From Monosporascus cannonballus (Eukaryota > Ascomycota > Sordariomycetes > Xylariales): 64,000 nt of DNA. A program made the position numbers and the translations under genes. Of the stretch, positions 1 to 14,000 are shown one piece after another (position 1 is the stretch's first letter; every line of letters begins with the position of its first letter). Location of the stretch: contig QJNS01000058.1 of assembly GCA_004154925.1 (NCBI GenBank), positions 124,001 through 188,000 on the forward strand, written 5' to 3'. The notes beneath the pieces are model-generated. The model was not told where the DNA came from and searched no databases. It saw nothing but the letters and a program-made list of their open reading frames with translations.

Positions 1-3000
1 AAATCCAAAATTTAGGTAATATTTATTTCTTAAAGAAATATTATAAAATTACGAAATATTTTAATATTGTTTCTAGTTACCGAAAAAAGAATATTAACGA
101 AGAAAATATATGAATGAAATTATTTTTTATTAATATTTCAACTACTTTATTATACCATCAATATGGAGTTTATTAAGAATATACAAAAAGTAAAATAAAA
201 ATTTATTTTTTATATATTCTTACAATACGAACTTTTGAATAACCTATACATAATTTTGTATAAAATTAACAAATAAGGTGATTAATACTGAGCAATTTAG
301 GGTAGATACTTAATAATTAAAGAATTATAATATTACAAAATTTGTAATTTTATAATTCAAAATGATTAACTATAATTAATAATAACAAAAACCCAAAAGT
401 AATGTCCGCCTTATATTACTGAAACTTAAACATTTTAAAGATTAAATCATTTTTCACCTTATATTTATTACAAATTAACGGTTTAACGAGAAAAAGAAAA
501 TCAACTCGTAAAAGTCGTTATATGTTTTTATACGGTTATCGACCATATAATTCTATAAGTTCAGATAATATTTATCTTATAATTATATTTAAATAATATG
601 TTAATAATTATAATAAGCACATCATAGATGAAATTAATGTTTAAACTGTATTTAAATTAACGATAAATATATTAAGCGAAAGAAATGTATTGCAAATAAT
701 AAAATAAATATCGTAAACGGAATTACTTTCGAAAAGCCATCTACTTAACAAACATTATTAATATATTTGTAAAAATAAATTGAATAATAAATATATTTCG
801 ACGAACTTCAAAACAATTAAAACGGTAGATTTTATATTATATTAAAGATATTACTTATTAAATTCAATTTAATATAAATGATTATTTATTGAAATAGGAA
901 GATTTGAATGTATTAACAAAATAAAAGAACCCGAATTTCTTAAATTAAATTTCCTTTATAATTAAAAGATTTACTTCTTATTTCGATAATTTAACTTTAC
1001 AAATCGACATAAAGGAAAAACCGATTTAATAAAGAAATGCCTAAATATGACGTTATAGCTGTAAACAGTAATAAATACCAACAGGAAATAGAGAGTATTA
1101 TTAACCACAATATTCTTTAATAAAAAAAGGAATTTATGCGTTAAGCATTGCGTCAAATAAATAGGTTATACGGTCAAAAATAATAAATAAGGTTTTAAAA
1201 AGAAACTTTATTATAATTAACCAAATAAAATACATAATTAATTAATATGTCGAATATCAAAAAAAGGTTAATCCATGTTTTAAAATTAAGATACTGAATG
1301 ATAAAAACATAATGATATTTTTTTCTTTACAAAAAAAGATAATCAAAAAATATAAATTTAAATATGTTAAACGTTCTTTTGAATTAATAATATATATGTA
1401 TATAATTCTATTATATGCTTTATTTCTAAAGTGCTAATAGGGTTTGCGTTATAAAATTTAAATAATAATTAACATTTAATATTTTTATAAAGTCTTACGT
1501 TATTTAAAAGTTATTATTATTAATATTAAAATATCTATATATTTAGAAAATACTTCTGTATTAAAAAGTTTCATTTCTTAAGTTTTAATTATTTTCTATT
1601 TAAATAAATCCTCTCTCGTTATTTATTTATTTTTACTATTAAATTTAATCAAACATTTATTCATCTTATTACTTTAAAACCGTCAACATAATAAGTTTCC
1701 CGTAATTTTTAATAAAACGACTATTAAAAACGCTTTTTTAATATGTATTCGTTCAGGATTTAAAGAAGTCAAATAGAAAGTTTGATTTAATAAATTTATA
1801 AATATACTAAATAAATTTAATACCAATAAAACGAAAACGGATAATTATAGACAAAATAGAAAAAACTTTATTAATTGCGACAATTCGATGATATTTATAA
1901 AAAAAGGAATTCCGGTCGAATATTTGACTTAAACAGTCCTTTATAAAATTAATAATAAGGTGATAAGACTTAAATTAAAATCTAGAAATAAAAATAATCA
2001 AAAGAAATTAATCATTTTACGAAAAACGGAAATGGTTTTTCTCGTTAAAAAACCGACATAATACTATTTCAAAACGGAACACGGCTTAATTTCGCTTAAA
2101 CTATAATAGGTTATACATTGTAATTGATATTTGTAATAATTTATACATTTATTTATAAACTGTCGAGTATTAATACGGTTAACAGAAAAAATAATGAAAA
2201 TATCAACGTCGATAAAAACTTTTTTTCAATAATTCGGTCGACAAAAAAATTCTTATTTTTAAAATTACCGGTATTGATAACATCATTTTGAACAATAAAA
2301 AAATAAATTAAATATTTAAGAATTTAATTAATAATAACCGAATATTCTGTAAAATTTCTAGTATTATTGAAATTATGTATACCGGTATATCTTTAAAGTT
2401 ATTTCTCGAAATTTTCGTTAATAAGAACGGAATACGTAGTAAGCTTTCCCGAATTAATAAACTTATCTTTATTTTAAAAAATATAAGTTTGCTATTCGAA
2501 ATTTTAATTAATAAAAACGTAATACTCGTTAGATTTTCTTATATCGGTAAAACTCTTCCGGCTAAAAATTTAACTGCGGTAAAAAAACCGAACTGTTTTT
2601 AAAAAAACCTTAAAAAAGTTTATTCTTTAATAATATTAATTTCTCGTTTAAAAAAACAAAATTAAATTAATTTTGTTTTTTATTAATAGCGGTATGGAGA
2701 CTTACGAGAAGACAATAAAATTTTAATTTCATTACTAATTATATTCGAACTTGTAACGAATATTATAAAAATACTCATTTGTAACGAAATTAGTAAGAAA
2801 ATCGATTAATCTTTGGATAAATCTAAATTTAAATTTTTACGAAAAATCTATGTTTTAAACCCGTTCGATACATAGTAAAATAGATTTATAAAGTTTATAA
2901 AAATATTAAAACGTACGATAATATTATACCGGTTAAAACGGGTATTTTGCTTATTTAGAATTATAACGTAAAACACTATATGAATAATAATATTAATATG

Positions 3001-4859
3001 TATTTTGTAAAAATAAAAGGTTTTAATTTATATTAAATTATTTTTATTATAATTAAAATTAACATTACGGGTAATGCCGGTAGTAATAATTATAATAATA
3101 TATTGATATTCTTAAAAAACTGTTATAAGATTAATAAATATAGCGACCAAAAATACTTTTAATATTATTAAAGTTACTTTTGCCAATATATTCGTGATTC
3201 CTTAAATCATCGAAAAACATTTAATAATAAAATCGTTATAATTATTATCGTAATCAACGCCAAAATTATAATTATGTCGAAAAAAGACAAAAACTCCTTT
3301 TTACTATATTATAGTATAAAATATTTCCCTAAATGAAATTATTAAATACATTATTAAAATTATTAAATAATAAATAACAAGGGTTACGTAATTATTATTA
3401 AAAATAACAAAAACCTTTATTATAATTTATATTTACTTGTAAAAAGTAATAAACGTCCCGTAAAAATAATTAAAAAACATTTACGCGCGTTAAAAGTTAC
3501 GTAAAAACTTATAATAAATTATAATTTATATTAATAATTCCAATTTTTAAAATTTATATTCATTTTTACAAATAAGTATTGCGATTTAATTTTTATCCGA
3601 ATAGGTAAAACCGATCAAGTGAATATTAATACCGTACGTTTTACGGTTATTCTTTTAAAAAATAAAATTATTTGTTAAGACTTTTATCGTTACAATTGTA
3701 TTAATCAGATTTCCGATTACGAATAATTAAGAAATCTTCCAGACTTTCAGGTAAACAATACTAAAGTAATTATATTTATATAATTATCGGTATTTTATAA
3801 GTAATTATTTAAAATACGTAAAAGTCTAATACTTTATTTACGATACCTCGCACTCTCTTTGTCATCTTTTACAGATTTTATATAATCTTCAACAGTTTAT
3901 GCCTTATATTTTATTTTTCTTAGCTTATATCAATACTTAAAAACCTGTCTTTAAAAATAGACTCGAAAATTAAAAGAAAAACACTAAATAATACAAAATT
4001 AAAAAAATACTAAAGTTGAAAAGGGGTAGAGCAAAATTTAATATTTAAATAAATAAAAGATTTTTTATTTAAAAACGCTTATACTTCTTTCAAGTATTTA
4101 AAAAATATACAAAACTTAATTAAAATGTTTTATCGCTAAAGTTTGAACCGATTGTTTTTAATACGGCCAGAATCGCGAACGATTATAGTTTATTGCGTAA
4201 ATTTAAATTTACAGCGTTTTAATTGAAAACACCTTCGTTATAACTTTATTTCGAAAACCAGCTACATTTATTACACTTTTATACGACGTTACTCTTTTTA
4301 TTACTTTTTGGATTAGTTCAATTTTAATTTTTCTTTTAATAATTTCAAAGCCTTTTAATAGAAATCTTATTAAACAGGTAAACGCCTTAACTTCTTGAAA
4401 CCTTTTTTTAGGTTTAGTTTTGTTAATATTGCAATTTATTTAGTTTTTTTTGGAATTCTTTGATAGATCAAACAGCTATCCTTCATGTTTGATTTTCTTT
4501 TAATAATTATATTTACATTCAGTTTATTCGTTTCAAGAAATGTTAAATTGAAATATTATTAAAAAGGTTTAATAACAAATATAATAATTAACAGCAGGAA
4601 AAGCTTTAATGTAAAAGGTTCCAATCAAATTAATACGAATATCGCGAATATTAAGTCAATTAAAGCAAAGTTCATTTTCGTCTTTTCGAATATAATCTAT
4701 TATATTAAAGATAAAAAGCTTCGAAAGTATATTTAATATATAAGGCGGGTATGAATAATTTTTATTTTTAAAATAATTTTCTTTGGAGCCGGCGAATAAT
4801 ATTATGAAAATAAAAGTTCTTGTTTTAAAAAAAATTCTTTTTTAATTTTAACGTAAATT
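1..4859. other. AT-rich, RIP-like block without intact genes
   Basis: The whole stretch is very AT-rich and densely filled with stops in all frames; the longest open frames are about 60-75 codons with no recognisable domain. Remaining C residues are depleted before A, as expected when RIP has turned CpA into TpA on both strands. I cannot assign the underlying elements. The only structured part is the 90-bp repeat at 2231-2590. The block is probably decayed transposon or duplicated DNA. Confidence 0.7.
2231..2590. repeat. Imperfect 90-bp tandem repeat, about four units
   Basis: Units start at about 2231, 2321, 2411 and 2501, exactly 90 bp apart. Each begins with a block like AATTTAATTAATAATAACCG, followed by a TA/AT block and a CCGG or GAA near the end. 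The last three units are the most alike. A 90-bp period equals 30 codons, and a 75-codon frame (2375-2602, +) crosses the last two units, so this may be the remains of a protein-repeat gene mutated by RIP. I cannot name the repeat; ankyrin (33 aa) and TPR (34 aa) have other periods. Confidence 0.45.
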
Positions 4860-5162
4860 CGTAACGATTAAATTTCGAACAAAGGTTTTCGATTTTTCTT
4901 CGTAATCTAGGTAATCTTTCACCAAGTTATATATATTATATAAACTTACGCTATACCTGCTTAAAAAAGAAAATATATATAAAACTTAATTTTTATATCA
5001 AAAACTATTTACTTAATTTCGTTTTTCTATTAAGAAAAACGTTTCTAAAGCTTTTTTAGCAAATAAATATTTAAAATATTGTTCGATTTATTATTATTTG
5101 CAAATTAGAACTGTATTTGAGATAGAGTTTTTATTTTCAGGTAAATATATAACAGATTCGTT
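4860..5162 (+). repeat. LTR-like remnant, same family as 59344-59703
   Basis: Long stretches align in the same orientation with 59344-59703. The block GTAACGATTAAATTTC at 4861 matches CACGGCTAAACTCC near 59346, and the blocks TTATTATTTGCAAATTA and CAGGTAAATATATAACA occur at the end of both. The differences are mostly C/T and G/A transitions. Nothing matching the gag or pol of the right-hand element is visible beside it, so it may be a solo LTR or the end of a decayed copy. Confidence 0.5.
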
Positions 5163-7221
5163 ATAAAGGTACTTAAAATATAGGCCTCGAAATAAATTTT
5201 CGAAAAAGCATCTATGTTTTTAATATAAGCAACCTATAGTAAAGTTCACGGAATATAATTATAAAAGTTATATTTATTTATTATCATTTATTATTATGTA
5301 TTTATTATCTTAAGCTTCTACTTATAGTTATTATTTATATACTGATTTTAAACCTTTTCTAAAATAATGAATAATTTTTTAATATGTATATAAAATATAA
5401 TTATATATTTATATTCAAGTATATATTTCAGTAAAACTATATATTTCTTAAAAATGTAATATTTTATCCTTTTTTATCGTAAATGAAAAAATTGAGCATT
5501 GTTAAAAATGGTCGAATTTCCTAAAAAACAAAACTTCTAACCTAAACTAAAAAGTTGCGTAATCGGCTTAAAAGGCCTAAACGTTCTTAGTGGTTTAAGA
5601 GATCTTAAGCTAATTAAATAACCTTAAGCTATTATAAACAAGTTAAACTAAAACTAAAATATATATATTTACTAAATTCCAAAATTTAACCGATAAAAAT
5701 GTATAATATAACTTTATTACTGAAATTTCATTTAGTATTTTAAAATATAAATATTTATTTAATTATTTAAATATTTACGTTATTTTTATCAATATAAATC
5801 TCTTAAACTAAAATTAAATAATTAATTAAATTTCTAGATGTTACATTTCTATCACATTATATATTTAACGTCGTAAATACTTAAATTGTTTTTTATTTTT
5901 AAAATTAGAACATCTAATTACAAATTTATTAATACCTTAATCTTTCATAATTATAAATTGTATACATACGAATATAGAAACTTATGTAATAATAATAAAA
6001 CCCGAAAACCTCTTTAATTATTACGATATCAAAATTTCGTTATCGTTATTAACTCATTATTATTGCTATTTCAAAATGCTATAATTAATCTTATTTGTTA
6101 TACCTACTTTATTATCCTCAAAACCTATATTTCTTGTAATAATGCGCCTAATAAAACTTTTACAATTATAGATAATACCCAACTCGATCACTATAAATAG
6201 CCGATTTGATAACAATAAATTGCTGCATTTATTAAAACTATTTGGATATAATAACGATAAATTTTAATAAGTTCTTATGCTACAAAGTTTTATACGACTT
6301 AATATTTCCTTCTAGTACAAACTTTAACCCGTTTTTCCAACCGTAAAGTGTTATTATTTACCGTACGGCATACGATACCCTAAATTCCGACGGAAATAGG
6401 TAAGCGTTCTTAAATAACATCCAAACGTACCTGCGCGAAAAGTTTTTACCACAAAACCACCGGGATAAAAAACGGTAAAATAACGAAACGATTTACGCCA
6501 CCCAAAAGTTACTATCTCTATTCCGGCTAAACGTATGGTGCGATACGTAAACCTTAATAAATACCTTTATAAACGAGCTTTACGAGATTTATAACTCCGG
6601 GATCTCCGGTCGAGAACTAATAAACGCTTACGCAATATTACGCCAGTATCCAATATTCCTAATCGCTAACGATAGAATACTGGCCAATATGGTACGATAA
6701 ACGTAACAGGGAAATAGCAATAAGAAAATGAAAAAAAAAAAACATTTGCTAAATACGTCGATGTAAACTACTAGTCTAAAAATTACGGTCCTCTTTTCGG
6801 CAAACGCAACAAAATCCCGTAAACCTATTTCGACTAAATAAAAATAACGACGTATTATTTTTTAAGTTTTAATATCTCCTGGAGAACGGCGGATACTTAC
6901 ATATTATCGTCTCGAAAATATTCAATCTTACGATTAGGCAGAAAATTTAAACGAAAAACAATTCTAACTAACAATAAATTAAGCTTTATTAACAGTCAAC
7001 GCAAAAGGTAATGATATGTCAAAAAGGTTTCCGAATAGTAAATTTAATTGATCGAAATACATCATTCATCTATAATTAAATTAATTATATAGATATTATA
7101 TAGATATTATAAATAATAATAATATTACTTAAAATATTTTTCTTTAATATAAGAAAAGTTACTAATATCTTAATATTTTTTTTCTTAAACAAACATATTA
7201 CGTGATATCTAAATTATAAAA
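5163..7221. other. AT-rich stretch with a coding-like patch at 6300-6960
   Basis: No intact gene is present. Between about 6300 and 6960 the sequence is clearly less AT-rich, and the plus strand reads as protein-like segments broken by scattered stops, for example SGRELINAYA and LIANDRILANMV at about 6600-6690. Most stops could come from TGG or CGA/CAG codons by C-to-T or G-to-A change, so this is probably a RIP-damaged gene or transposon. I do not recognise the family. Confidence 0.4.
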
Positions 7222-7226
7222 TAGCG

Positions 7227-7641
7227 TATAAAACATATTAGGCTAAAACGAAAAATTAGAGTAAAACGGCTAAAGGTTTAATCAATTATTAGATTTAAGT
7301 CGTACTGGTTTAGGATAACAGAAATATTATAAAAATTTAAATAATCAAATATTACGTTCTTTTTTTACATTAAAACTGGTTTAAATAATAAAATATTTTC
7401 ATGAACTAATATTATTTAAATTAAAAGAAATATTACACGTATATATTTAATCTAGTTTAGTAGTATATTGTTAACAACATATTAATCGAGCTTATTATTT
7501 TATTAGCAGCAAAATAATAAGCCAAATATTTGTCTTATTATTATTAAATTGATAATTTATTTTATAATTTAGGTTATTTAATATTTTTGGTTATTTTTAT
7601 TGCGACTATTTCTACTGGCTGGAATTTGGTAAATCGTAATA
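7227..7641 (-). repeat. Left LTR (3' LTR) of the outer family A element
   Basis: It shares ordered blocks with the inner LTRs (TTTAATCAATTATTAGATTTAAG near 7280 and the AATCGTAATA end) and, more closely, with the outer right LTR (the ATAAAATATTT..ATGAA..TAAT block and the shared 3' half). The start is placed at TATAAAACA directly after TAGCG; the exact start is less certain than the end. Confidence 0.65.
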
Positions 7642-10621
7642 AGATTTTCTTTTTTCTAACGGTTTTATTTTTAAAATTCTTTTTCTAATAAAGTTTCTAC
7701 GTTTTTAATTATATTAAATCATATATTTAAACGTAGCTTTCGTAAAATAGAATAACGATACGCTTGAATTAACTTAATTACAGTAAATAATGTAAAAGTC
7801 AAGCCCTATTCCTTTTTAGTTTTTAAAAAAACATTATTTATCAAATAATAAAAAAAGCTTTTCGTTATAGAAAATACGTATATCGTAATCGGTTATATAA
7901 TAAAATAAGCTTTTTCTAAATTAATTATTACGTATTTAAAATTCGTTTTTTAAAAATAATTACCGAAACAGCTTTTTTAATAGTTTTATTTAGTTATTTT
8001 GTATTTGACGTTAACTTTAAACATATTAAGGATAAAATACTAAAGTTATTAGTCGTAGCGTTCTATTTTTAAAATATTTAACAATATTAATATTTAGATA
8101 TCGAAATTATAATAGCAATTTAAGGTTTGTAAAACATAAACGTTCTTTTTCTAAAATATCGATTAAAATATAATTTTCAATTTTTTTACTATTAATTAAA
8201 ACTCTTTAATAAACGTTAAATATTTATAGATTTTGTTATCTCATTTTTAATAATTTAGAAACTGGAATAACTTTTTATTTCATTAAATACTGCGTAAACT
8301 CGTTTTTTTGGTATAATAAAAATTTTCGATATTTCGTATATAACGTCGTTTTGTATTTTTACGTCGCTATCTTTCATATATATTTTAATGGTGCGAATTA
8401 TTAATTTACATGGAAAAATATAAAAAATGAAATAAAATTGAATTATAAATAATGAGTTTAATCAGCAATTATTTATTAAGATTTTATTAACAATTTTATT
8501 TAAAGCGATATATTTACCCTTGAATACTTTATTAACCTTTTTATTTAAATGTTTTTTATAGCAACGTAACTTATTTATTTGTTCTTGTAAATTTAATAAT
8601 TAACTCTTTTAAATTGCAAAATTAATTTTGTTTAAAGATATATAAAAGTTAAGTTCATTTTTACTATTTCTTACAATTAATTTATCGTAAATAATATTTT
8701 AACGTTAATAAATTTATTATATATATATCGGTAACAATAGCATATACAATTAAAATTAAAATTTCTTAAAATCGTTTTTAAACTTTACTTATTAATGAAT
8801 ATAATATATTATTTACGGAATAAGCAATTTTTGAAATACCCTATTTTATTCGTAAGGAATGTAATATTATATGTAAAATTTTAATATTTGGTTTTATTAT
8901 TGCATATATTTCTTTGTTATATATTTAAATCTTTTAAATATTTTATGATTTCAATGAATTTACAATGCGAAATTATATTAATGTTTCAAAATTTATAAAA
9001 TAGCTTTTATCAAAAAGAACCTCCTAAAATAATTTATATAATATGTCGACATTTATATATTAGTTAGTTTCGTCGTAAGACTTTTTAGAATTAAGATATA
9101 ATTTATTTTAATCCTAAAAACTATAAATCAGTTATCTTATTTCAAAATATTAGATATAATATTGATCGTATGAATGATATCTCATAATGAATTTTTCATA
9201 TATTTGACTTACTTTAAAAAATATAATTTCAACGCCAATATACCTTGTATAATAATTTCGACGTATTCAAATATCTAAAAATATATATATATATTATATT
9301 TTCAATATTTATACTTGTTAGAAAAAATAAAAAAATAAAAAGATTTTCCAAATCCCTCGAGAATTAAGAAAGTATTATCGTAATATACCTTTATTATTAG
9401 ATTTTGGACAAAGACAAGTTAAGTAATAAACTGTATAATTTTCGAATTTTATAACCTTTTAAATATGAATAATAGTTATAATTTTCTGTAAGATTCATAT
9501 CAATAAGTCTTAATTATATTATAATTATTTATTATAGTTATAATATTGAAATTACGAATTTTATTTTAAAGAATCATATATGCGTTAAAATAGTTTTAAT
9601 ACATTATAAATCTTTAAACATAGATATAAATAATATTTATATAAATTGTATATTAAATTTACACAAGAGCTTTTAAAAGATATTTTATTCTTTTAATACT
9701 TTATCCATTATAAAATTTGTTTACTTTTTTAAAATGTGTTCTCTAAATTATTTAATATAATATATATTATCGTAATATAACTCAAATACCAATATTCTTT
9801 TAAGTAATTTCGAAAAGTAATTAATTACTTTTAATTGATGTTATAAAAAATTTGATTCTTTTGTTAAAGTGTTAAATTTGTCGTTGTTAAAATCATTTTA
9901 TTAAAGAATAATAAAATCGAAATATATTTTAATAAATTATAACTAATATTCCGTATATTTCTATGCGTAATAACAGAAAGATAATATTTCTAATTTATAT
10001 AATATTCATTTTAATACAATTTTTTTAAAATGAATGAAATTGTCTAATAGTTGAAATAATAACGATAAAGTTCGTATTTGAAATATTATAATAAAATTTA
10101 ATTTTTCATACAATTGTTTTAAAAAAAAAATTAAAACCAGTTTATTTTAATACTTTTAATATTTAATTGCTATGTATAACGTATAATTCGAATTAACGAT
10201 TTTTAATTTTTAAAATATATCAAATGATATTTAAAAAAAAATTACTATATAAAAGTGTATAATTAATCTTTTAAAACGCAACTATTATTTATAACGTTTA
10301 TTTAAGTTTCTTTAACATAAAATATATAAAATTCTAATAGTTTTAGTAAAGGTTTCTAATATTATTTTCAAGTAAATTAATAAATGTACAAAGTATATAT
10401 ATTTATATTCTAAATACCCTTTACAACTTCTAACTATATTAACCTTTTTAATATATATATATATACAAATATATATTGTTTGAAATACCAACATATGTTT
10501 CAAATATTATTATATATTTATAACATTAATTATTTTTGGATTAATTAATAATTTACCGTTTTATAAAACTTTGTGTATTTTAAAAATATGTTCTATGTAT
10601 ATTTTTTCGGCTTTCGAATAA

Positions 10622-11010
10622 TGTGACGAGCTAAACGGTTTAACCAATTATTAAACCTTAAGTCGACGGGTTTATATTAGCAGAAGTATCGTGGGAATCT
10701 AAGGAATAAGTACAGTAACGTATTACGTCTCGTAATACCAAAAGTGCCTTAAGTAACCATGTTATATTACAAATTAAAGTTATCTAAACTATGGAATTAA
10801 TAAACGTATATATCCTTTTTCTGTTATACTGGCTTATTACCAGTAAATTAATAATCCGGCTTATTGGCTTACCACCAGTAAGTTAATAATCCGGCTTACT
10901 GGCTTACCACTAATAAATTAATAATCCGTTACGTAACTCGCCTTACCGCGTACTTATAATTAGGTCGTAGCAGACCGTTTTTGGAAACCGTGGCCCGTTA
11001 GGTCATAATA
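10622..11010 (-). repeat. Left (3') LTR of the inner element
   Basis: It begins TGTGACGAGC and ends GGTCATAATA (originally probably ..ACA). It aligns with 16940-17328 over all 389 bp without gaps. Nearly all differences are C/T or G/A transitions, many at CpA/TpG, with only a few transversions, which is a direct RIP signature. It keeps three copies of a 35-bp internal repeat. Confidence 0.9.
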
Positions 11011-14000
11011 TGATCTTCTCCTTCCGCAAATTTTGCCCTCAAGATTTTCTTTTCATTCGGTAAACTTCTTATGTTCGTTTAATATATCTTCCGGTATCGT
11101 CAAACGTCGTTCCCGCAAATCCGAATAACGACTTGCTTTAATTAATTTAATTGAATTCGAAAGTTTTAACGCGATACCTTATTTTTTTCCGTTCGGCAAC
11201 TTATTTGCCAAATAATAAATAGGGTATTTCGTTATAAAAAATATGTTCATTAAGGTCGTTCGTATAACGGAATAAAAGTTGTTATTTCCATAATTAATCG
11301 TTATATTGCAAAATCGAAAAGGTTAAAAAAAAAGCTAACGGCTGAAAGATTTTTATCTAAAATTTTTACGCGCCTTTTTCGCATACGTCGTTAACGCCAG
11401 CATTATTAATCCTAAATTACGAAATTTATTAATTACTTTTTTAATCTTTAAACGATTTTAATAATTTTACGTAATTGGAATCAAAATCCGTAATCGAGGT
11501 TTAGGCCTTAAAAAATAAACGTTATTAATTAAAATGCGGTAAACCAAAGGCTTTCCTTCTTAGATCTTGTAAATTAAAATATTATTATTTCTGGTAGTAC
11601 CGTCGTTATTGGCAAAAATTTTTTAATAAACGTTAAGCGCTAATAAAATTCTTAGCAAGTTCCTAGATATTTTCGAAATCTGGATATTTTTTCCACTTAA
11701 TCAGATATTAGGTAAATGCGTTTTATTTTCGCGTATCGAAAATTTTCTTTATTTCGTATATTTATTCGTCTTCCATTTTTACGTTCTATTATATTATATG
11801 TATTTTAATTATATTTGCTATTAATTCGAATAAAAAAAATAAAAAATGAAATAAAATTTAACTTGTAAAAATTTTAATTAGTAATTATTTTCTAAGACCT
11901 TTTTGGCGATTTTATATAAACCAATATATTTAAAATTAAGTTTTTTGCTAAATCGCTTTATTTAAATATTTTTAGTAATAAGGAAAACTATTTCCCCTTT
12001 TTCGAAAATTAATCCCTTTAACTTTTTCTGGTTATAATATTTGCTTATTTAATTTTGTACGAATTTTATTTTTATTTTTATTTCTTAGTATAATTGTCGT
12101 AATTATTTTAACGTAAAAATTACTTTAATATTAATTAGATCGTTATCGCATACTTTTTTATAAAATTTTAAAATAAAACCAAAATTTACGTTTATAAATA
12201 TTATTTTAATGTTTTTTTAATAATTAATGTTATAAGCTAACTGTATAATTAATAGTTAATTAACTTAATTATTTTATTCGTAATTAATATAATACCGTAA
12301 ATAAATTTCCAAGGTTTACTTTATTCGTTTTATTTATTAATCCGTTTATAATTTAAATATATTAAATAATTTAGAATTCAAGCCAATTTATGTTATAAAA
12401 TTTTGTTAAAATCTTAATACAAATATTAATCTTTTATTTAAGATAATTTCTATTATTAATCCGTAGATATTAAAAATATATCTAAAATAATATATGCCAG
12501 TTAATCGGTATTTATATCCTTATAATATAATAAGAAATAAAAAAATTTCGTAAATCGGTTAACGATTACGAAAACGTTATCGTAATATATTCGCGTAATT
12601 AAATTTCTTAACATAAAAAGTTTAAAAATAAAATTAAGTATAATTAAATATTATAATTATTTTATAACTAATAATAGCTATAATTCTTTATATGGCTTAT
12701 GTCGTTATATCTTTACTTTAATACAAATATCGCATTATCGTATAATTTTTTATATTATTAATTTTATTTTAAATATATATATATATATATTAAAATTATT
12801 TTAAAATTTTGTAAATCCTTAAATATCTATATAACTAATATTCATATATTTTTCGTATTAAAGTTTTCTAATATTTCTTTAAAACTTATATTTTATTTAT
12901 TTTTTTAATTTTTTAAGAAATTATTATTATATTATTAAATCTTTTAATACATATCGCAAAATATTGCCCGAATTATCGCAATTTGTCGTAAACGTAAATA
13001 TTTTTTTATAATAATATCAAAATTATATAATTAATTTTAATTACTTTTTTTTTCGAAATCCGATTACTTACTTAAAGCATTTACTTTATCATTCTTTAAT
13101 TTTTTCTTATAGATAATAATGAAATCGAAATTCGCCAATTTTTTTCATAACGAAGTTATCGTTTTATAAATTTCTTAATCGTAATAAATCGGGTAAGATT
13201 TTAATAATCCGTATAAACCTTAACCTGGTACAAATTTCCCTTTAAGAAATATTTAAATTCTCGAAATGCTATAATAATAACCATAAATTCCTTATCTGGA
13301 ATACCGTAATTAAACTTAATTACTTTTAACTTATACAAAAAAAATATAATAAGGTATAATTTACCTTAATTATTTCGTTATCCGATTATTACGCTTAATA
13401 CGTAATCCGAAATATCGGTTTTTAATTTAACAAAACAGTATAAATTATATATAATTAATATTAACTTGCTGGTAATTATATTCTTAATATTTTAAAATAC
13501 TTTTTCCGTATTTGGCATTTATTTAAAAATTCTTTTTGTAAAATTCGTTAAAAATATAATTATTTTACTAAAACTTCGAATAAACTTTTTATAATAATTA
13601 AGAAATCAAAAAATACCTATATCGCCTTAATTATTATTAATATCCGCCATTTTGTAATTATAACGATTTTCTTAAAATTTATTTTAATATATCTTAAAAT
13701 AATAATATATCCTAAGTATTTTATTTTTTATATATAAAATTAACTTTTTTTACGTTAATAAGGAATTTTATGTTTTATAAAACTTAAAAAACCTTATAAA
13801 TATATTTTGCATATATTTTTTCCGTTTTTAAAAAAATAAAAATATTATCAAAATAACAAATAACGAAAATATTAAGGTATTTTCGTAATATGTAATTTAT
13901 TATTTGTTAAAAAATTATTAATACGTTCGTAAATCTTATTAATATAACCAAATACTTCAATGATTCATATTTCGTCCTAAAAGTTATTTTTTATTCGTAT

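Noticed and set aside
971..1156. Short minus-strand frame in AT-rich DNA
   Set aside because: 61 codons of Phe/Leu/Tyr/Asn-rich text is what AT-rich random sequence gives; no domain.
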